DNA from: Megaustenia siamemsis
Lineage: Eukaryota; Mollusca; Gastropoda; Stylommatophora; Ariophantidae
Reading direction: 5' to 3'
DNA: 64,000 nt
Assembly: GCA_032433765.1 (NCBI GenBank)
Contig: JAVIAB010000051.1
Location: 84,769,973 to 84,833,972, forward strand
Within the stretch, counting starts at the first letter, position 1. The number at the start of each line of letters is the position of its first letter. The translations under genes were made by a program, and so were the position numbers. The notes beneath the pieces were generated by a model that had not been told where the DNA came from, made no database searches, and saw only the letters and a program-made list of their open reading frames with translations. Positions 62,670-64,000 of the stretch are shown here, piece by piece.

Positions 62670-63165
62670 GTTGTGAATAAAATTTATGTCAGCCGTCTAT
62701 AGCTAATATAGCTGACGACGTCACAAGCTTGGGGTGCTTTTGAGAAAATTCTCTCAGCCTTTCGGCTATGGCTGACAATGGTTAATTCGTATCGAGATTT
62801 GGGGGCGAAGGCGCGACCTCACAGCACCAGAGCTGGAAGTTGTCAGCGACCCACAGTTGATGGCTTGTGCCTGGATCGGTGAACGAGAACCATCCAGGTT
62901 CTGCTTCACCTCTCCGTGGTACCTCTTGTAACAGACTAACCTGTCTAGTCTGGCCACGCGAGTAGGGATCGAAGAGGGAAGACAACCCGGTACTCAAAAA
63001 TGTCGTGCTGAAGTCGGATTTGTTGGGCCGAAAGGCACAAATATCACCGTTATACTGCAAACCACAACACAACGTAGACACGCCCACTTAACGTCCTTTT
63101 GAGGGCGGATGAAGAAGAGGTGTACTCCTTTAGTCATCGGGCGAACGCAAGCAAGCGAACCGAAG
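62670..63165 (+). repeat. Dispersed repeat, copy 2 (longer copy)
   Basis: Bases 63,004-63,160 match 61-222. The GC-richer sequence before it, from TCAGCCTTTCGGCTATGGC near 62,755, appears to be the same element, which is cut at the start in copy 1. A 101-codon minus frame (63,087-62,782) crosses it; I do not recognise the translation and do not support it as a gene. It may be the 5' region of one of the LINE families. Confidence 0.65.
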
Positions 63166-63296
63166 ACGTCATAGAGCAGAAATCATAACCCTTCACAACT
63201 GATGAGTCAATGCTAGGTCTTGTTTCGTTCTTAAGCCCATGGGTGAGCCATGTCTATTACTTCTTCTTCTGAGAGTTTCTTTTGGTGTTCCTTGTT

Positions 63297-63725
63297 GTCT
63301 TAACATATAGATGTGAATCATGGACAACAGGACAACAGATAAGAAAATCACTGGAGGATGTAGAAATGTGGCTTTAAAAGAGGATGCTGAGAATACCATG
63401 GACAGCTAAGAAGAGCAATGAACACTTTCTGAAAGAGACCAAAGTAAAAAGAAAGCTATTTTCCAATATTAGGAAGAAACAATCATCATTTTTTGGCCAT
63501 GTAATGAGAAGAGAAAAACTGGAATATATTGTAACAACTTGGAAAATTGAGGGACAAAGAGATAGAGGAAAGCAAAGTGAAAAAATACCAGACAGCTTAA
63601 GAGAATGGCTTTGCGGAAGGTCAACAACAGAAATGATAAATAACTGTCGTGATCGAAAGATCGAAAGTGGTGGAGAGACATAATCACCTACGCCAGTAGG
63701 CCCGATACTTAATGATGATGATGTT
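63297..63725 (+). pseudogene. RTE-like LINE 3' fragment with TGA-repeat tail
   Basis: The + strand reads YRCESWTTGQQ, DVEMWL-stop-KRMLRIPWTAKK, NIRKKQSSFFGHVMRREKLE, KIEGQRDRGKQSEKI and PDSLREWLCGRSTTEMI. An 8-bp tandem duplication of GATCGAAA (63,651-63,666) shifts the frame; beyond it the proper ending KWWRDIITYA is found, then a stop and an ATGATGATGATG tail (63,712-63,723). One nonsense codon and one shift are the only lesions in this stretch, so it is the youngest of the RTE-like pieces here. The reverse transcriptase part is missing (5' truncation). Confidence 0.85.
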
Positions 63726-63912
63726 TTCTTTTAAATAGCCGGTGTAAACTCTAAGGCCTGACGCTGGAGTCTTCTGTCGTCTATTCTGAGCACATGACCG
63801 ATGTACTTTTAACTCCCTATGTAGCTTGAGATTGGCATGTGTTCTTGCTGGCTTTCTTCTCTTGCTGTTTTGTTTGTTGTAAAGTCTGGAATATTTTTGT
63901 TTAATATTCCTA

Positions 63913-64000
63913 ATAGGTTAGGAATTACACAATAGTTTAGGTATCACACAATAGTTTAGGTATCACACAATAGTTTAGGTATCACACAATAGGTTAGGTA
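63913..64000 (+). repeat. 19-bp tandem array, runs off window end
   Basis: The unit is ATAGTTTAGGTATCACACA, with starts at 63,932, 63,951, 63,970 and 63,989 and a diverged copy before them. The window ends within it. Confidence 0.92.

Noticed and set aside
62705..62745. Hammerhead ribozyme (CTGACGA and later GAAA)
   Set aside because: The two core strings are there, but I could not pair a convincing stem between them or find the third helix.
62782..63087. 101-codon minus frame as a gene
   Set aside because: It overlies a dispersed repeat, has no recognisable product, and the related copy at 61-222 does not preserve a frame.

Overview
The window is eukaryotic and almost certainly animal genomic DNA that is made of repeats. 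I see no intact host protein-coding gene. The transposon families present are hAT DNA transposons, RTE-like and RNase H-bearing non-LTR retrotransposons, and tRNA-derived SINEs sharing a central AAATGGGTACC motif. With the motif GGGAGTTATYTCC at about 40,370 and 60,927, this suggests a mollusc, probably a gastropod. That is inference from memory of such genomes; no marker gene confirms it.

Layout. Bases 1-3,050 hold AT microsatellites, a 44-bp tandem array (433-780), unassigned sequence, and the 3' part of a SINE (2,903-3,050). A 22-bp satellite starts directly at the SINE edge and runs to about 40,346, about 36 kb, interrupted only by two 5'-truncated LINE fragments (6,273-6,540 and 39,635-40,292). 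The consensus unit has no G on the + strand. It is organised into nested higher-order repeats: about 1,319, 1,595, 2,511, 3,582 and 3,797 bp.

From 40,347 to 48,341 there is a SINE head, a 13-bp G-run minisatellite, a 35-37-bp array, a decayed hAT transposase, nested LINE pieces, an RTE-type reverse transcriptase fragment lacking its motif A aspartate, and a full-length hAT element (45,676-48,333) with perfect 12-bp inverted repeats and an 8-bp target duplication. From 48,342 to 55,085 there is a 31-bp minisatellite (about 47 copies) abutting SINE sequence, a second SINE, and a second full-length hAT element (51,767-55,077) of a different, TTF zinc-finger lineage, also with an 8-bp target duplication. 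From 55,086 to 64,000 there are two more SINEs (one full length with a 15-bp target duplication), a SINE tail expanded into a 42-bp minisatellite, four LINE remnants and several short tandem arrays.

How the parts relate. All recognised coding sequence is transposon-derived. Both complete hAT elements have lost an uninterrupted transposase frame through a few stops and shifts, but their ends look young and they could be mobilised in trans. The most notable pattern is that tandem arrays sit inside or at the edge of SINE/LINE sequence: clear for the 42-bp array, suggestive for the 22-, 31- and 13-bp arrays. This fits repeated birth of satellites from transposon tails. All coordinates of repeat copies were found by eye, and assembly errors in the large array cannot be excluded.
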